Shown here: one piece after another, positions 8,605 to 16,044 of the stretch | How the letters are laid out: the number at the start of each line of letters is the position of its first letter | How positions within the stretch are numbered: the first letter of the stretch is position 1 | Assembly (NCBI GenBank): GCA_902490585.1 | Contig: CABUEI010000003.1 | Coordinates: forward strand, 59,735 to 123,734 | Length of the DNA: 64,000 nt | DNA from: an uncultured Oscillospiraceae bacterium | GTDB taxonomy: Bacteria; Bacillota; Clostridia; Oscillospirales; Ruminococcaceae | Reading direction: 5' to 3' | Made by a program: the position numbers and the translations under genes | Notes under the pieces: generated by a model | Databases searched by the model: none | Told to the model about the DNA's origin: nothing | What the model saw: only the letters and a program-made list of their open reading frames with translations

Positions 8605-11196
8605 TCATTTCATATATTCAAAAATCGTGAGTTGTACATTATTGTCTTCTTCAATAAACTTTTCGGTTATAGGAGATTTTTTATCTTTCTCTCTTAACAA
8701 ACCATAGAAGAAAACCGAACAAGCATCAACATTTAATGATCTTGTTTGATAGTTTCTTGCAATCTGATAAAACTCACGATATTCCTGTGTAGAGAAGAAC
8801 TCCATTTGTTTATCAGTGGGAACAATATCCTTTTTAGGAATTAAAATCGCTAATGAGCCATTTACAACGCAGTTCTTAGGTTTTCTCATCACACGAGGTT
8901 TATAGGTCATATTAGGGGTTAGATAAACATCATCTCTATCTAAATACTCAGACACCGCTAAGCCTTTTAATGCATCATAGTTGATGTAAGAATCATAATC
9001 GCTTAAATTAATGATTTCTTTTCCGTCATCACTTATATTGCGTGATTTTAATACACGAACATCCCCTGAATCGGAGAGCAGAGTATTAGTGATTTGTCTA
9101 TCCCTAAAAACCTTAAAAACATTGAAGTCGAGTTTCTTGCAAACATCATCGAACCGACTGTCACGATAAATAATCCAATAAGGAAGTTTTTCATCAAAGA
9201 TATATTTTTGGGACTGAGACAGGTATTTACCGTGAGTAATAGAAGCTACACGAGTATTTGATGGCCTGCTGAGGTTATTGATAAAAACTGCTAAAGTTTC
9301 TACAAGAACGCCCGGAAAACCTTTCTCACCAAAATCAATGATGCACTCGATGGCCTTTTCCGAAAGATAACTTCTTGTAGGTGCGAACTCAGGTGTATTT
9401 AACAAGAACTTCGGGAAAACCAAGGCCACATAATCACCAAGATTGATTGCCTTGTCTAAAAAGAAAGAACAAATATTTGTTGTTGCTTTGTTAATTGCAT
9501 TGCATCGATAAACACTTAGCAGTTTATTAGTGGATTTCATTTTGAAGAAAGGCGGATTTCCAATTATGTAATCATACTTTTCTTCAAAGTTATGAAGCAG
9601 AAAGTCATCGTGGATATAATTGATCGTACAAGTGTCAGGAATGTTGTAGTGTTGTAAGATTAATTCGGCAAATTCCAAACTGTGCTCATCAATATCAACA
9701 ACATCAAGGATTATTCTTTTTCCCTCAAATTTTTTGATAATAAGGGGCAGAAAGTTGCCAACGCCAACCGATGGCTCAAGAATACGAATGATATCCTTGT
9801 CTGTGTCCGGCAATGCTTTCATCATTTCGGTAATAAGAGTTTTGCTTGTGAAAAAAGCAGCGTTATCGGTACGGCTTGTATTAGCTAATTCTGCAATCTT
9901 GCCTAATGTTGTAGCAGACAAATTCATCGGATTATTTATAATGAAATCTCTTAAATTATCAACCTCGGATAATTTGATAGAAGAAACCAATTTGTTGATA
10001 GTTGCTGTGTTAAGAGGCGGATGTTTCAATACAGATTTAATTTTTTTGGCAATAGATTGGAATATTACAGTAGGAACCGCTTCTCCTAAAGATTGACGAA
10101 TTTTAATTTCTTCTTTCTTCAAAAAGGCTCTTTTTTGTTCAGTAGGCAAATCATTTAATATATTAAAGTCAGTTTCTACCCATTTGAACGAGTACGGAAC
10201 GGTCATCATCAGCATTAATTCTCTAATGCTGAAAACTCTATCATCACAAGGATGTACTGTATTTTGGCTTGCCATTTGGTCATTTCTTGTATGAATACAG
10301 GGGCCGACTTTGTCCCAATATTGACGAGTATATTTATCTGCGTTTTTGCGTTGATTGATAACTATTTTGCCACCAACTACTCGATGAGGCTTTTTATTAT
10401 CATCAACATTGTCAAATGCCGATTGTCCTTCCTTTATATCTGCAATCCACGCCCGCATATGTTCAGGATAAGGTCTGAAAGAATGATAGATATCGTTTTC
10501 GTCTATTTCACCAAACTCTTTTAGAGGCTTTAAGTCGCCAATTACCTCTCTTAATGTACGCTCTTTAACAAGATCGGGATATAGTTCCAAAGGCGAAACT
10601 TCATCAGCATAGTCTTTGGATACACCAATAACAACAGTACGTTGTCTACTGGAACAAGCACCGTAATTTTTGAAATTAATTACACGAGAAGTATACGAGT
10701 ATGCCTGTCCTAAATTATTCTCAATCGCAGCCGCAATCGACTTATGCTCACCGTCAATATCAGTGCAAATTGTTTTCATAAAAGCAGGCACATTCTCGAA
10801 AATAAAGAAACGAGGATTTATCTGCTTGATAACTTTAATAGATTCAATAACCAAAGAGTTACGAACAATTTCGGTTTCACTCTTTTTATGATTTGCTACA
10901 GACATACCCTGACAAGGAGGAGTAGCAATTACAACATCAATTCGGGACAGTCCTTCTCTTTTTTTCCAAAGTGCAATTTGATCATAAAGAGCATTCTTCG
11001 TAGCATCTTCGGTAATATCACCACAAATATATCCACTTTCATATTTGCATTTTTTATTAAATTTTTGAACCTCTAATCTTCTCGTTATAAGCTCGTTAGT
11101 GGCAACGCAATCGAATCCCTCTAACTTAAAGCCATAGCATCCGATACCCGCACTACTAAACAAGCTAATATACGTAGGCTTTTCTATTATTTTCAT
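8605..11196 (-). CDS. Fused C5-cytosine and N6-adenine DNA methyltransferase
   Basis: An 863-aa protein with two complete methyltransferase modules. Residues 1-390 form a C5-cytosine enzyme: motif I SLFSSAGIGCYGF (11-23), motif IV PPCQG with catalytic Cys95, motif VI ENV (134-136), motif VIII RQR (184-186), a target-recognition stretch near 280-325, and motif X GEAVP near 371. Residues 440-863 form an N6-adenine enzyme of the Eco57I/TaqI style: motif X AAFFTSK (446-452), motif I EPSVGVGNF (474-482), motif IV NPPF (547-550) and its own C-terminal specificity region. All key residues are present in both halves. It is the first enzyme of the operon and protects host DNA from the adjacent HNH nuclease. 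The fusion could modify both strands of an asymmetric site with different marks. Confidence 0.93.
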   Translation of the reverse strand: MKIIEKPTYISLFSSAGIGCYGFKLEGFDCVATNELITRRLEVQKFNKKCKYESGYICGDITEDATKNALYDQIALWKKREGLSRIDVVIATPPCQGMSVANHKKSETEIVRNSLVIESIKVIKQINPRFFIFENVPAFMKTICTDIDGEHKSIAAAIENNLGQAYSYTSRVINFKNYGACSSRQRTVVIGVSKDYADEVSPLELYPDLVKERTLREVIGDLKPLKEFGEIDENDIYHSFRPYPEHMRAWIADIKEGQSAFDNVDDNKKPHRVVGGKIVINQRKNADKYTRQYWDKVGPCIHTRNDQMASQNTVHPCDDRVFSIRELMLMMTVPYSFKWVETDFNILNDLPTEQKRAFLKKEEIKIRQSLGEAVPTVIFQSIAKKIKSVLKHPPLNTATINKLVSSIKLSEVDNLRDFIINNPMNLSATTLGKIAELANTSRTDNAAFFTSKTLITEMMKALPDTDKDIIRILEPSVGVGNFLPLIIKKFEGKRIILDVVDIDEHSLEFAELILQHYNIPDTCTINYIHDDFLLHNFEEKYDYIIGNPPFFKMKSTNKLLSVYRCNAINKATTNICSFFLDKAINLGDYVALVFPKFLLNTPEFAPTRSYLSEKAIECIIDFGEKGFPGVLVETLAVFINNLSRPSNTRVASITHGKYLSQSQKYIFDEKLPYWIIYRDSRFDDVCKKLDFNVFKVFRDRQITNTLLSDSGDVRVLKSRNISDDGKEIINLSDYDSYINYDALKGLAVSEYLDRDDVYLTPNMTYKPRVMRKPKNCVVNGSLAILIPKKDIVPTDKQMEFFSTQEYREFYQIARNYQTRSLNVDACSVFFYGLLREKDKKSPITEKFIEEDNNVQLTIFEYMK

Positions 11197-11212
11197 TATA
11201 AGTACCTCTTCT

Positions 11213-11431
11213 TTATATTGCTTGTTTTTCGTCGGGAATCAATTCCATAATATCTTCTATCTTGCAATCAAGAGCAGCACATATTTTAACTAATACTTCA
11301 ACCGTAACATTTTCGTTTTTTCCAAGCTTAGCAATTAGCGTATTGCTTATTCCCGCAGCTTCGCCTAGTTCTTTTTTCTTCATATTTTTATCAATAAGAA
11401 GCTTCCATAATTTATTATAACTTACAGCCAT
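11213..11431 (-). CDS. XRE/Cro-type HTH controller of the restriction-modification operon
   Basis: A 72-aa, single-domain helix-turn-helix protein (KKKELGEAAGISNTLIAKL, then VLVKICAALDCKIEDIMEL), the size and layout of a C protein or small XRE regulator. It is the promoter-proximal gene, 16 bases before the methyltransferase. A near-palindrome lies between the predicted promoter and its start, so autoregulation and timing of nuclease expression are likely. Confidence 0.88.
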   Translation of the reverse strand: MAVSYNKLWKLLIDKNMKKKELGEAAGISNTLIAKLGKNENVTVEVLVKICAALDCKIEDIMELIPDEKQAI

Positions 11432-11447
11432 AGTGCACCTCTCGAAT

Positions 11448-11466
11448 GAGTAATAAATTTATACTC
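11448..11466. promoter_or_regulatory. Candidate operator of the HTH controller
   Basis: GAGTAATAAATTTATACTC is a near-perfect dyad (arms GAGTA(A)TAAA, one base offset). It sits just downstream of the predicted -10 and 17 bases before the controller start, a typical place for a repressing C-box. Confidence 0.5.
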
Positions 11467-11470
11467 CTAT

Positions 11471-11499
11471 ATCATATCACAGGAAATGCAAAAATGCAA
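11471..11499 (-). promoter_or_regulatory. Sigma-A-type promoter of the defence operon
   Basis: On the minus strand: TTGCAT (11499-11494), a 17-base spacer, then TATGAT (11476-11471). Spacing and hexamers are close to consensus, and it lies 40 bases before the controller ATG. Confidence 0.6.
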
Positions 11500-11577
11500 C
11501 AACTAATTACACGAAAGTTTAATTTATTTTCAAATTGAGAATGTACTTTAGCTTTTCGTGCATTAAAACAAAAGAAT

Positions 11578-11609
11578 AGCGGCAGAGAGAACCCACTCTC
11601 CCTGCCGCT
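11578..11609 (-). terminator. Rho-independent terminator downstream of tnpV
   Basis: A 12-14 bp stem (AGCGGCAG...CTGCCGCT with GGGAGAG/CTCTCT inside) followed on the minus strand by a T-rich tract (ATTCTTTTGTTTT). It ends the tnpV transcript and insulates the defence operon promoter. Confidence 0.8.
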
Positions 11610-11617
11610 GTTGCTAA

Positions 11618-11995
11618 TTAGTTGTATATGATTTCGTTATTTACGATTTCTGTAGCTCTGCTGCGAATATTATTTATCCGAGCCACCCACTTCATTTGAT
11701 TATCCGCCTTGAGTTGTTCGGTAACACCCTCACGCTTCGCCATCTGTTTTACAAGCCGAAAAAACATATCTTCGGCTTGCTTGTCAATGTCAGCAAGATA
11801 GCTGCTCAACTTTCCGCTTGTCAGCAAATTCATATACAAAACCTTATGATTTCGTTTTAAATATCTTGCGTGTCGCTGCCCCCACAGCCCAATATGCTTG
11901 TTTTCTTCATCGGGGAGTTTTAGATCGGGCAAGTAATAGTCACCTTGCAGAGTATAACGGATACCGTTCTTTTCGTTGTAAATACGCTTTTCCAT
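11618..11995 (-). CDS. tnpV: TnpV-type transposon-encoded protein
   Basis: A 125-aa protein matching the TnpV family of clostridial transposons: IRYTLQGDYYLPDLKLPDEE near the start, then basic helices and a REGVTEQLK segment. TnpV occurs in Tn4451/Tn5397-like elements; its job is not established. The ATG at 11995 has GAAAGG upstream; a longer in-frame extension to 12073 reads poorly. It has its own terminator and lies next to the IS110 element, which seems to have inserted upstream of it. Confidence 0.85.
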   Translation of the reverse strand: MEKRIYNEKNGIRYTLQGDYYLPDLKLPDEENKHIGLWGQRHARYLKRNHKVLYMNLLTSGKLSSYLADIDKQAEDMFFRLVKQMAKREGVTEQLKADNQMKWVARINNIRSRATEIVNNEIIYN

Positions 11996-12099
11996 AGTTA
12001 TGACCATACCTTTCCGCTGCGCTACAAGGCACAAAAGGGAGATGAAACCCAGCTGCCGCAACGCAACATTCAAATTTTTGTGTTAAAATGTACTTGAGA

Positions 12100-12290
12100 A
12101 AGCAGACACACTACAGAGCATGTGAAGGTGAGTGGGTACAGCGAAAGCTGAACCGTATAGTTATGAGTGCCGAATGCTCTTTCAAGCACAAATGAGTAGG
12201 GCTTTGAACCCTGTAAACTTATCTTTGGAGAGACTAACTACTTCAATCTTTCAGTGAGCATTCAGTCCCTGTCTGTTTTTCTCAAATACT
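12100..12290 (+). ncRNA. Candidate bridge RNA (seekRNA) of the IS110 element
   Basis: The leader folds readily. AGAGCAT (12115-12121) pairs with ATGCTCT (12174-12180), enclosing GGGTACAGC-GAAA-GCTGAACC (12134-12154) capped by a GNRA loop. A second hairpin AGGG-n7-CCCT is at 12198-12212, and further short dyads lie before 12290. IS110-family recombinases use a non-coding RNA from this position to pair donor and target DNA. The guide loops cannot be assigned without the element's exact ends. Confidence 0.55.
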
Positions 12291-12307
12291 ATTGAGGGGA
12301 TGTGTCT

Positions 12308-13552
12308 ATGCTCAAAATCGTTTACCCCATCTGCTGTGGAATGGATGTCCACAAATCTTTTGTCTATGCCTGTATTGCTTCAACCAACGAGCAAGGAGTA
12401 ACAACCTACAAAAGCAAACGTTTCTCAACCTTTACACGAGATTTACGCTTTTGTGCCTCTTGGCTTGCAGAAAACAACTGCAAGGATGTGTGTATGGAAT
12501 CTACCGGTAAATATTGGATTCCCATTTACAACATCTTGGAACCAACCTGCAATATCGTTCTTGCTCATCCGAAATATGTGAAAGCAATCAAGGGTAAGAA
12601 AACCGACAAAAAAGATGCAAAATGGATTGCGGATATTTTTAAGCACGACTTGGTTTCCGGCAGTTTTATTCCGCCTGCGGATATTCGGCAATTGAGAGAC
12701 TTGATGCGCTATCGTTGGAAATTGACTAATTTCAAAGTCGGTGAAAAGAACCGTGCGCAAAATTGTCTGACTGTTTCCAACATAAAGCTTGATGATGTCT
12801 TTTCAGATGTTTTCGGAAAAGCATCTACAAACCTTATCAATCGACTGCTTGAAAATCCTAACAAAAAGATTACCGATGTTTCCTCTTTCAGAACAAAAGG
12901 GATGAAAGCTACCGATGAGGAAGTCCTTGCCGCTGTGGATGGTGAAATCTGTCCCGAACAAGCCGAAAAACTTCGGATTATCCGTTCTCACATGGATAAT
13001 CTTGAACTTTGCAGGCTGAATACGGAATCCTTAATTCTTTCCGTTGCGGAAAAATACACTCCGCAAATCAATCTTGTTTCTACGGTGCCGGGTATCCAAT
13101 CATTTTCCGCTATCGGAGTTGTCTCCGAAATCGGCGTGGATATGTCCGTGTTTCCCACCTCAAAGCACATCTGCTCTTGGGCTGGTCTTACGCCGCAAAA
13201 TAATGAGAGTGCCGGAAAGAAGAAAACTACCCGTATCAGCCGTGCAGGTGATTACATCAAGCCTTTGCTTGTTCAGTGCGCTTTAGCCGCAATTAAAAGC
13301 AAAAGCAATCCTGAAATACGCAATCGGTATCTTAACATAAAGAAACGCAGAGGTCACAAAAAAGCGATTATTGCCATTGCCAGAATGCTGCTTACAGCTA
13401 TTTACAACATACTGAAAAAGAATGAGCCATACAATTCCGAGCTTTATGCTCACTGTAACAACACTCCGCCGGAACACAGAGCTGTTTCCGTGGAGGAGGC
13501 TATCTTTATTCTGCAACGGCAAGGCTATCTTGTGACTCCCTGCGTCACATAG
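12308..13552 (+). CDS. IS110-family DEDD transposase
   Basis: A 414-aa recombinase. The N-terminal RuvC-like domain has GMDVHKS (first Asp), MESTGKYW (Glu) and TDKKDAKW (paired Asp). The C-terminal Tnp domain has the STVPGI box, SWAGLTPQNNESAGK and the conserved Ser region. It excises and inserts the element through a four-way junction guided by RNA. I chose the ATG at 12308, eight bases after GAGGGG, over a GTG at 12302. It appears intact and is probably active. Confidence 0.93.
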   Translation: MLKIVYPICCGMDVHKSFVYACIASTNEQGVTTYKSKRFSTFTRDLRFCASWLAENNCKDVCMESTGKYWIPIYNILEPTCNIVLAHPKYVKAIKGKKTDKKDAKWIADIFKHDLVSGSFIPPADIRQLRDLMRYRWKLTNFKVGEKNRAQNCLTVSNIKLDDVFSDVFGKASTNLINRLLENPNKKITDVSSFRTKGMKATDEEVLAAVDGEICPEQAEKLRIIRSHMDNLELCRLNTESLILSVAEKYTPQINLVSTVPGIQSFSAIGVVSEIGVDMSVFPTSKHICSWAGLTPQNNESAGKKKTTRISRAGDYIKPLLVQCALAAIKSKSNPEIRNRYLNIKKRRGHKKAIIAIARMLLTAIYNILKKNEPYNSELYAHCNNTPPEHRAVSVEEAIFILQRQGYLVTPCVT

Positions 13553-13649
13553 ATTATATCACTTCTTTGTCATTTTGAAAAGTCCCTTTTTGGGGGCTTG
13601 GTTTTGTGCACTCTTTTTTATGCTGTACTTAATTTGTTATGTTTCAAAC

Positions 13650-13832
13650 TTAGGCCTCCTTGTAGATCACTTTGAATTTCTTTTGCTTTGCGTTAATAAT
13701 CTTGAAGAGCACTTCATCAACTGCATCGGTGTATTTTCCGTCTGCAATAAGTTTGTTGCGCTTTTCATTAAGGCAATTGATAATCGTTCCTCGCTCGTAA
13801 TCATCAAGAGCTATGTAATACTTCTTTGACAT
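13650..13832 (-). CDS. Small conserved mobile-element protein
   Basis: A 60-aa, basic protein beginning MSKKYYIALDDYERGTIINC. Short proteins of this type recur beside DUF6809 genes in clostridial genomic islands. It starts 5 bases after the DUF6809 gene, so the two are co-transcribed. No function can be given. Confidence 0.6.
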   Translation of the reverse strand: MSKKYYIALDDYERGTIINCLNEKRNKLIADGKYTDAVDEVLFKIINAKQKKFKVIYKEA

Positions 13833-13837
13833 ACTGT

Positions 13838-14137
13838 TTACTCCTTTAACAGATCCTTAAACGGTGCTTCAGTTGATACAAAAGTATCGTATGCAAAGTT
13901 AGCTCCCAATCGAAATCCCATAATAAAACTGTCGAGATTTGATTCTCCGTTGACAATACTCCAAGCATTAACAAAATCAAGAAACTTCTTTTTGTTTTCA
14001 CCTGTGAGTGCTTCGGTTAAGAAGTCCTCGTTGAGCATTAAAACTTCCATTTGCTTTTGAACAGTCTTATTCTGCGTAGTGCTTCGTGCTTGGGGATCAA
14101 TATTACCGTAATAGAATTCTTCAATAAATTTTGACAT
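13838..14137 (-). CDS. DUF6809-family protein
   Basis: A 99-aa protein matching the DUF6809 pattern: MSKFIEEFYYGNIDPQARST, then KKKFLDFVNAW, DSFIMGFRLGA and a C-terminal ST(E/D)APF. Such genes are common cargo of clostridial conjugative elements; the role is unknown. The ATG at 14137 has a GAGGAAAC ribosome binding site; the longer frame to 14236 is unlikely. It is the last element gene before the attachment repeat. Confidence 0.75.
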   Translation of the reverse strand: MSKFIEEFYYGNIDPQARSTTQNKTVQKQMEVLMLNEDFLTEALTGENKKKFLDFVNAWSIVNGESNLDSFIMGFRLGANFAYDTFVSTEAPFKDLLKE

Positions 14138-14267
14138 AATCTTGTTTCCTCGTTTCTGTAATTTTATTTTACGAAGAAACCTTGAAATACACAAATGTGC
14201 GAATGAAAAATATGTGTGTTTCTGCCGGTATTTCAATACTTTTTAATCAAATCCGTTATGAACACCC

Positions 14268-14304
14268 GCACCAGTAACAAGTCGTAGAAATACGGCTTGT
14301 TTTT
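14268..14304. repeat. Direct repeat copy 1 (tRNA 3' end plus terminator), candidate att site
   Basis: A 37-bp sequence beginning GCACCA (the tRNA 3' CCA), then the hairpin AACAAGTCGTA-GAAA-TACGGCTTGTT and poly-T. It is identical to 14465-14501. The preceding CACCCGC is a tRNA acceptor half. This looks like one end of an element integrated at a tRNA-Leu 3' end. Confidence 0.65.
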
Positions 14305-14340
14305 ATTAGTTTTCAATTTTATATATTTGATACGTTTGTA

Positions 14341-14470
14341 ACGGCAGAGGCGGAATTGCGTGAAATCAAAGATTTCACGGTAGCGGAACTTGTTCCGCAG
14401 ACAGACAGCGCTAGCTTCAGGTGCTAGTGATCGCAAGGTCGTGTGGGTTCAAGTCCCGTCACCTGCACCA
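14341..14470 (+). pseudogene. Disrupted tRNA-Leu(CAG)
   Basis: 14405-14470 is the 3' two-thirds of a tRNA-Leu: anticodon arm CTAGC-TTCAGGT-GCTAG (anticodon CAG), a long variable arm TGATC-GCAA-GGTCG, T-loop GTTCAAG, acceptor CACCTGC and an encoded ACCA. The matching 5' acceptor GCAGGTG is missing. In its place are GGCGGAATTG and two perfect hairpins, CGTGAAATC-AAA-GATTTCACG and GCGGAAC-TT-GTTCCGC. Either a palindromic repeat replaced the 5' third or it inserted into the D arm. The RNA is unlikely to be a working tRNA. Confidence 0.65.
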
Positions 14471-14501
14471 GTAACAAGTCGTAGAAATACGGCTTGTTTT
14501 T
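14465..14501. repeat. Direct repeat copy 2, candidate att site
   Basis: Second, identical copy of the 37-bp repeat at 14268-14304, here joined to the tRNA-Leu fragment. It marks the chromosomal side of the island boundary or a second nested insertion. Confidence 0.65.
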
Positions 14502-14502
14502 T
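14473..14502 (+). terminator. tRNA-Leu terminator
   Basis: AACAAGtCGTA-GAAA-TACGgCTTGTT followed by TTTTT; part of the 37-bp repeat, so an identical terminator also sits at 14276-14304. Confidence 0.75.
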
Positions 14503-14559
14503 AATATACAAAATTATTTTTTGACAAACTTTTCGTTTCTTACCGGGCAGGAGACCAGA

Positions 14560-15459
14560 ATGCTTAAACAAACCTCAAAATCATATATCATGATAATTTC
14601 TGCAATGCTGATTTTCGGAACAATAGGAATTTTCAGAAAATACATACCGCTTTCATCAGGAATGTTAGCTTTTATCCGAGGTTTGCTCGGCAGTGCGTTT
14701 CTCATCCTGTTTGTAATTGTCAAGCGTCACAAGTTGCAAAAAATCAGTGCAAGGGAATTGCTTTTGCTGGCTGTAACAGGTGTAGCCATCGGCTTTAACT
14801 GGATTCTTCTTTTTGAAGCGTACAATTATACTACAGTTGCCACAGCGACAATGTGTTATTATATGCAGCCCACAATAGTTATTCTCGTTTCTCCGCTTGT
14901 GTTGCACGAGCGTTTGACTTTGAAGAAATTTATATGTGCACTTACCGCTGTTGCCGGAATGTTTCTTGTATCGGGAATGATTGAAAACGGCGGTATCGGA
15001 ATACAGGACGCAACCGGAATACTGTGCGGACTCGGAGCGGCGGCTCTTTATGCAACGGTAATTATTCTCAATAAGAAAATACAGACCGAGGACGCATACG
15101 AAAAGACGATTATTCAGCTCGTTTCGGCTACCGTTATTCTTATTCCGTACCTGCTTGTTGCCGAAAACGGCTTTGATTATGAATTTGACCCTACAAACAT
15201 AATCATGGTACTGATTGTCGGAATAGTGCATACAGGAATAGCCTATGCACTGTATTTCGGAAGCATGAAAGCGCTAAAAGCCCAGTCTATTGCCGTTTTA
15301 AGCTATATCGACCCCGTGTTCGCCCTTATTCTGTCTGCTGTTGTGCTTCAGGAAGGAATGTCCGTGTTCGCAGTTGTCGGTTCTGTAATGATTATCGACT
15401 CGGCGCTTGTAAGCGAGCTTAATATAAAGAAACAAGCCTCGAGAAAGAAATCCGGATAA
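14560..15459 (+). CDS. EamA/DMT-superfamily transporter
   Basis: A 299-aa integral membrane protein with about ten hydrophobic helices in two repeats of five, the EamA (RhaT/YdcZ-like) layout. Typical pieces are AMLIFGTIGIFRKY at the N-terminus, ATATMCYYMQP, and the C-terminal half's LSYIDPVFALILS. Such proteins export or import small metabolites or drugs; substrate unknown. The ATG at 14560 follows CAGGAG; a GTG/ATG further upstream would run into the tRNA terminator. This is the first chromosomal gene right of the island. Confidence 0.88.
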   Translation: MLKQTSKSYIMIISAMLIFGTIGIFRKYIPLSSGMLAFIRGLLGSAFLILFVIVKRHKLQKISARELLLLAVTGVAIGFNWILLFEAYNYTTVATATMCYYMQPTIVILVSPLVLHERLTLKKFICALTAVAGMFLVSGMIENGGIGIQDATGILCGLGAAALYATVIILNKKIQTEDAYEKTIIQLVSATVILIPYLLVAENGFDYEFDPTNIIMVLIVGIVHTGIAYALYFGSMKALKAQSIAVLSYIDPVFALILSAVVLQEGMSVFAVVGSVMIIDSALVSELNIKKQASRKKSG

Positions 15460-15469
15460 TTCCCTGCAC

Positions 15470-15722
15470 AAATCCGCCGATGAAAATTATAATATACATC
15501 TTGACGAAAATGTAACTACATCGAAAAAACAGTGAATATTTCACATGGATTGACGAACCCGTTGTTTACAGCCTTGATAACGGCGGTATAACTTTCGTAA
15601 TAAAAGATTTTCTGAAATTTCTTAATGAGCGTGTCCTTTCGGACGTTTACGAAAAAGCGTATATTATCACAAATCATAACGGGCGTAACAGAAAGTACGA
15701 TATGAATATAAAGCTTACATAA
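15470..15722 (+). pseudogene. Frameshifted remnant of an unidentified gene
   Basis: Two stretches of coding-like sequence in different frames meet at an A-run near 15522-15530. The first reads ENYNIHLDENVTTSKKQ then stops. The second reads EYFTWIDEPVVYSLDNGG through YDMNIKLT to a stop at 15722, with no start codon. I do not recognise the family. It is followed by a good terminator, so it was once a real gene. Confidence 0.4.
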
Positions 15723-15740
15723 AACAATTATATATAATCC

Positions 15741-15769
15741 AACTGCGGACTCTCTGTCCGCAGTTTTTT
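15741..15769 (+). terminator. Rho-independent terminator
   Basis: AACTGCGGA-CTCTCTG-TCCGCAGTT followed by a T-run. It ends transcription from the transporter/pseudogene side before the secretion locus. Confidence 0.8.
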
Positions 15770-15940
15770 AACACAACAACCTAATATATCCACAGTCGCT
15801 TCCACAGTGGCTTTTTTTATTATATGAATATTCCATAATTTCACAATACATTTTCAAACTATATCCTCATGTGTCAATTTTGTCGCTATCTGTGCAGATT
15901 TTGACAACCATATTGAATAAAAAACTTGCTGATGATAAAC

Positions 15941-15969
15941 TTGAAATAAATACAAATATGTGAATAATT
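15941..15969 (+). promoter_or_regulatory. Candidate promoter of the type VII-like locus
   Basis: TTGAAA (15941-15946), 17 bases, ATAATT (15964-15969), about 75 bases before essC. A direct repeat TCGGTACAT at about 15993-16010, between it and the start, may be a regulatory site. Several other AT-rich hexamers nearby compete. Confidence 0.4.
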
Positions 15970-16044
15970 CTGTATAAATGTATAAAATCAATCGGTACAT
16001 TCGGTACATTTTGCATCGCAGATAAACTGCATACGGGGGAGTAT

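Larger units (their letters stand above)
12085..13625 (+). mobile_element. IS110-family insertion sequence
   Basis: A full-length DEDD transposase preceded by about 220 bases of non-coding, structured leader, the layout of the IS110 group. IS110 elements lack long inverted repeats and target duplications, so the ends given are approximate: the left one lies between the tnpV upstream region and 12100, the right one within about 70 bases of the transposase stop. Confidence 0.75.

Noticed and set aside
14233..14436. Minus-strand 67-codon frame over the tRNA-Leu fragment
   Set aside because: It reads through the direct repeat, a terminator and tRNA sequence.
14341..14470. Group I intron within tRNA-Leu
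   Set aside because: The disruption is in the 5' acceptor/D region, not the anticodon loop, and it is far too short with no intron core.
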